A stretch of DNA of 64,000 bases. Source: Lascolabacillus massiliensis (GTDB taxonomy: Bacteria; Bacteroidota; Bacteroidia; Bacteroidales; Dysgonomonadaceae). Below the pieces are notes generated by a model. It was not told where the DNA came from and did not search any database. It saw only the letters and a list, made by a program, of their open reading frames with translations. Every line of letters begins with the position of its first letter. Within the stretch, counting starts at the first letter, position 1. The stretch is taken from assembly GCF_001282625.1 (NCBI RefSeq), contig NZ_CTEJ01000002.1, forward strand, positions 498,501 through 562,500, read 5' to 3'. The position numbers and the translations under genes were made by a program. Below, in pieces: positions 62,294 to 64,000 of the stretch.

Positions 62294-63820
62294 ATGAAAA
62301 CATATTATATTTTTATTATTATATCAATTTTCGTGGCTTCATTTATTGGCTGCGGGAACAACAGTCATGAACATGATCATATTCATCACGTGAATGAGTA
62401 TCTCCATCTGACATCATACACACCTGAATTTGAGGTGTATGTGACTGCCTCACCTCTTATTGCCGGTGAAGAGGCGCATGTTATGGCACATATAACCTTG
62501 CTGGAGGATTTTAAACCGATGAATCAAGGGAGGGTGACTGTGAAACTAAACATGGGAAGTGAAACAGTATCACAAACACTTGAAAGTCCAACTCATGAAG
62601 GAATATATGAGTTTGAAATTATACCGGCAGAAGCTGGAACAGGCATACTCTCCTTTGAGATTGAATCGTATGGTACAACAACAGTGGTGTCTATGGAGCC
62701 TGTTGAGGTACATGCTGATATTCACGAGGCGGAGCATGAACATGCTGAAGCACACTCAGAAGGAGAAAACATTGCTGCCAGTGGAAACAGTGTAAACTTT
62801 TCGAAGGAGCAGAGCTGGAAAATAGATTTCTCAACAGAGTTGGTTAAAGAGGAGACCATTGGTCAAATTATCCGTTCAGCAGGTCAAATAAGAAATAGAC
62901 CGGAAAATGTACATGTAGTCTCTTCCTCAATGGGAGGTGTAATTCAGTTTACGGGAAGCAGCCTGTTTGCCGGGACTCAAGTGAATTCGGGACAATCACT
63001 TTTTACAATAGATGGTAGTTCAATGGCTGAAAACAACCTCTCTGTTCGCATTGCTGAAGCTGAAAGTGAGTACAATAGAGCAAAAGCAGAATATGAAAGA
63101 AAAGAGTTACTGGCTGCAGAACGTATCGCTTCGGAAAGTGAGCTGAATCAGGCCATGGCTGAGTTTAAACGTGCAGAAGCGAATTACAATAACCTTAGTA
63201 GAAACTTCAAAGCTGGCAGTCAGCAAGTCTCCTCCCCTATTTCGGGATACATAAATGAACTACTGGTAAAGAATGGTCAGTTTGTGAATGCAGGTGAACC
63301 TGTTATGACAATATCGAGGAATAACAGACTTATCATTCAAACTGAATTACAGTCTAGATATTATGACCAGCTTGATAATATCAATTCTGCGAACTTCAGG
63401 ATATTAAATAGTGATAAGATATTCTCACTTGATAAAATTGCTGCAGGTAACATACTATATAGCAGATCGGTTGATCTCAATAATCCACTTATTACGTTAA
63501 CCATTCAGCTTGATAAAGGGGAAGATTTGCTACCTGGCAGTATGGTTGATCTCTATCTGAAAACAGATGGGAATATGAGCGTGATAACTGTACCTAACGA
63601 ATCAATTGTGGAGGAGATGGGTAATTACTTCGTTTTTGTTCAACAGACACCGGAATTGTTTGAGAAGCGCCCCGTTTTGATTGGTGTTAATGATGGTAGA
63701 AGAACAGAAATCAAAGAGGGAGTTTTGGCAGGAGAAAGAGTAATAGCCAAAGGTGCTGTATTGGTGAAATTATCACAATCGGCAGGTGCAATCGATGTCC
63801 ATTCGGGTCATGTTCATTAA
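62294..63820 (+). CDS. CusB/CzcB-type membrane fusion lipoprotein with His-rich N-terminus
   Basis: The 508-residue lipoprotein (SFIGCGNNSHEHDHIHH, Cys about residue 20) has a His-rich start and a beta-sandwich domain (about 35-145, EEAHVMAHITLLEDF). A second His-rich run (VHADIHEAEHEHAEAHSEG) follows, then the membrane fusion core (QVNSGQSLFTIDGSS, a long helical hairpin ESEYNRAKAEYERKELLAAERIASESELNQ, SSPISGYINELLVKNGQFVNAGEPVM). It ends in HSGHVH. It would deliver metal ions to the RND pump that starts at 63838. Confidence 0.9.
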   Translation: MKTYYIFIIISIFVASFIGCGNNSHEHDHIHHVNEYLHLTSYTPEFEVYVTASPLIAGEEAHVMAHITLLEDFKPMNQGRVTVKLNMGSETVSQTLESPTHEGIYEFEIIPAEAGTGILSFEIESYGTTTVVSMEPVEVHADIHEAEHEHAEAHSEGENIAASGNSVNFSKEQSWKIDFSTELVKEETIGQIIRSAGQIRNRPENVHVVSSSMGGVIQFTGSSLFAGTQVNSGQSLFTIDGSSMAENNLSVRIAEAESEYNRAKAEYERKELLAAERIASESELNQAMAEFKRAEANYNNLSRNFKAGSQQVSSPISGYINELLVKNGQFVNAGEPVMTISRNNRLIIQTELQSRYYDQLDNINSANFRILNSDKIFSLDKIAAGNILYSRSVDLNNPLITLTIQLDKGEDLLPGSMVDLYLKTDGNMSVITVPNESIVEEMGNYFVFVQQTPELFEKRPVLIGVNDGRRTEIKEGVLAGERVIAKGAVLVKLSQSAGAIDVHSGHVH

Positions 63821-63837
63821 TATTAAGGAAGTAAGCT

Positions 63838-64000
63838 ATGCTAAATAAAATTATACACTTCTCTCTTAATAACAGGCTCTTTATTCTGCTTGCAGCAATT
63901 CTGCTTATAGTTGGGGGACTATATATTTCTCAGGATATGGAGGTTGATGTATTTCCTGATCTCACTGCCCCTACCGTTGTGGTTATGACCGATGCTCAGG
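63838..64000 (+). CDS. CusA/CzcA-type RND metal efflux pump (5' end only)
   Basis: The first 54 codons are visible: MLNKIIHFSLNNRLFILLAA, then a first membrane helix and the GLYISQDMEVDVFPDLTAPTVVVMTDA segment typical of CusA/CzcA pumps (VDVFPDLTxP). It starts 17 bases after the membrane fusion gene. No TolC-type gene is visible between the His-rich protein and the pump, so that part must lie beyond the window or elsewhere. Confidence 0.9.
   Translation, partial: MLNKIIHFSLNNRLFILLAAILLIVGGLYISQDMEVDVFPDLTAPTVVVMTDAQ

Noticed and set aside
1-64000. CRISPR array or cas genes
   Set aside because: No regularly spaced identical repeats were seen. The longest arrays are the TolC octapeptide repeat and the three 11-bp iterons.

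Overview
The window looks like chromosomal DNA from a member of the Bacteroidales. The signs are SusC/SusD pairs, promoters of the TAnnTTTG (-7) type, the type IX secretion gene sprA, an RprX/RprY two-component pair, a TPR histidine kinase, and a dipeptidyl-peptidase 5-like S9 enzyme. Base composition is AT-rich (clearly more A+T than G+C by eye; not computed). I would guess a Dysgonomonadaceae/Porphyromonadaceae-like organism, but the sequence does not fix the genus.

Layout. (1) Bases 1-15,300, minus strand: a polysaccharide utilisation locus, probably for beta-mannan. It holds an AraC regulator, a GH26 lipoprotein, a surface lipoprotein, two SusC/SusD pairs, a further lipoprotein and a GH5-type hydrolase cut by the window edge. 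(2) 15,300-23,500: a truncated HNH gene, a lipoprotein with a flavin-reductase-like domain, and a tripartite RND efflux operon (TolC, RND pump, membrane fusion protein) divergent from an AraC regulator. (3) 23,480-34,400: an accessory block with clear decay. It has an N-terminally truncated arsC, an nrdD with a large internal deletion, an intact-looking nrdG and a decayed cobO. A cobalamin riboswitch then precedes an intact five-gene vitamin B12 uptake operon (BtuB, BtuG-like and further surface lipoproteins, a membrane protein). The block ends in a truncated RteC-like gene and an IS256-family remnant, which suggests descent from a CTnDOT-like mobile element. (4) 34,600-39,300: a LuxR-type two-component system divergent from a beta-helix lipoprotein and a small outer-membrane beta-barrel. 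(5) 39,500-41,050: an IS66 tnpA remnant abutting a tyrosine recombinase whose catalytic Tyr appears replaced by Cys, with 11-bp iterons at its promoter. (6) 41,239-61,620: core genes: tRNA-Asp, S9 peptidase, lolD, pdxH, tsaB, an RRM protein, a PhoH-like protein, an acyl-ACP thioesterase, sdaA, ruvA, sprA, a dienelactone hydrolase and rprXY. (7) 61,676 to the end: the start of a Cus/Czc-type metal efflux operon with His-rich proteins.

How the parts work together. The PUL would bind, cut and import mannan oligosaccharides. The B12 operon would capture and import corrinoid under riboswitch control, while the neighbouring class III ribonucleotide reductase and corrinoid adenosyltransferase genes are being lost. 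The two RND systems at 16.8-22.4 kb and at the right edge are separate efflux machines, one under an AraC regulator and the other with its own promoter. All functional calls come from reading motifs and family resemblance; no database search was run.
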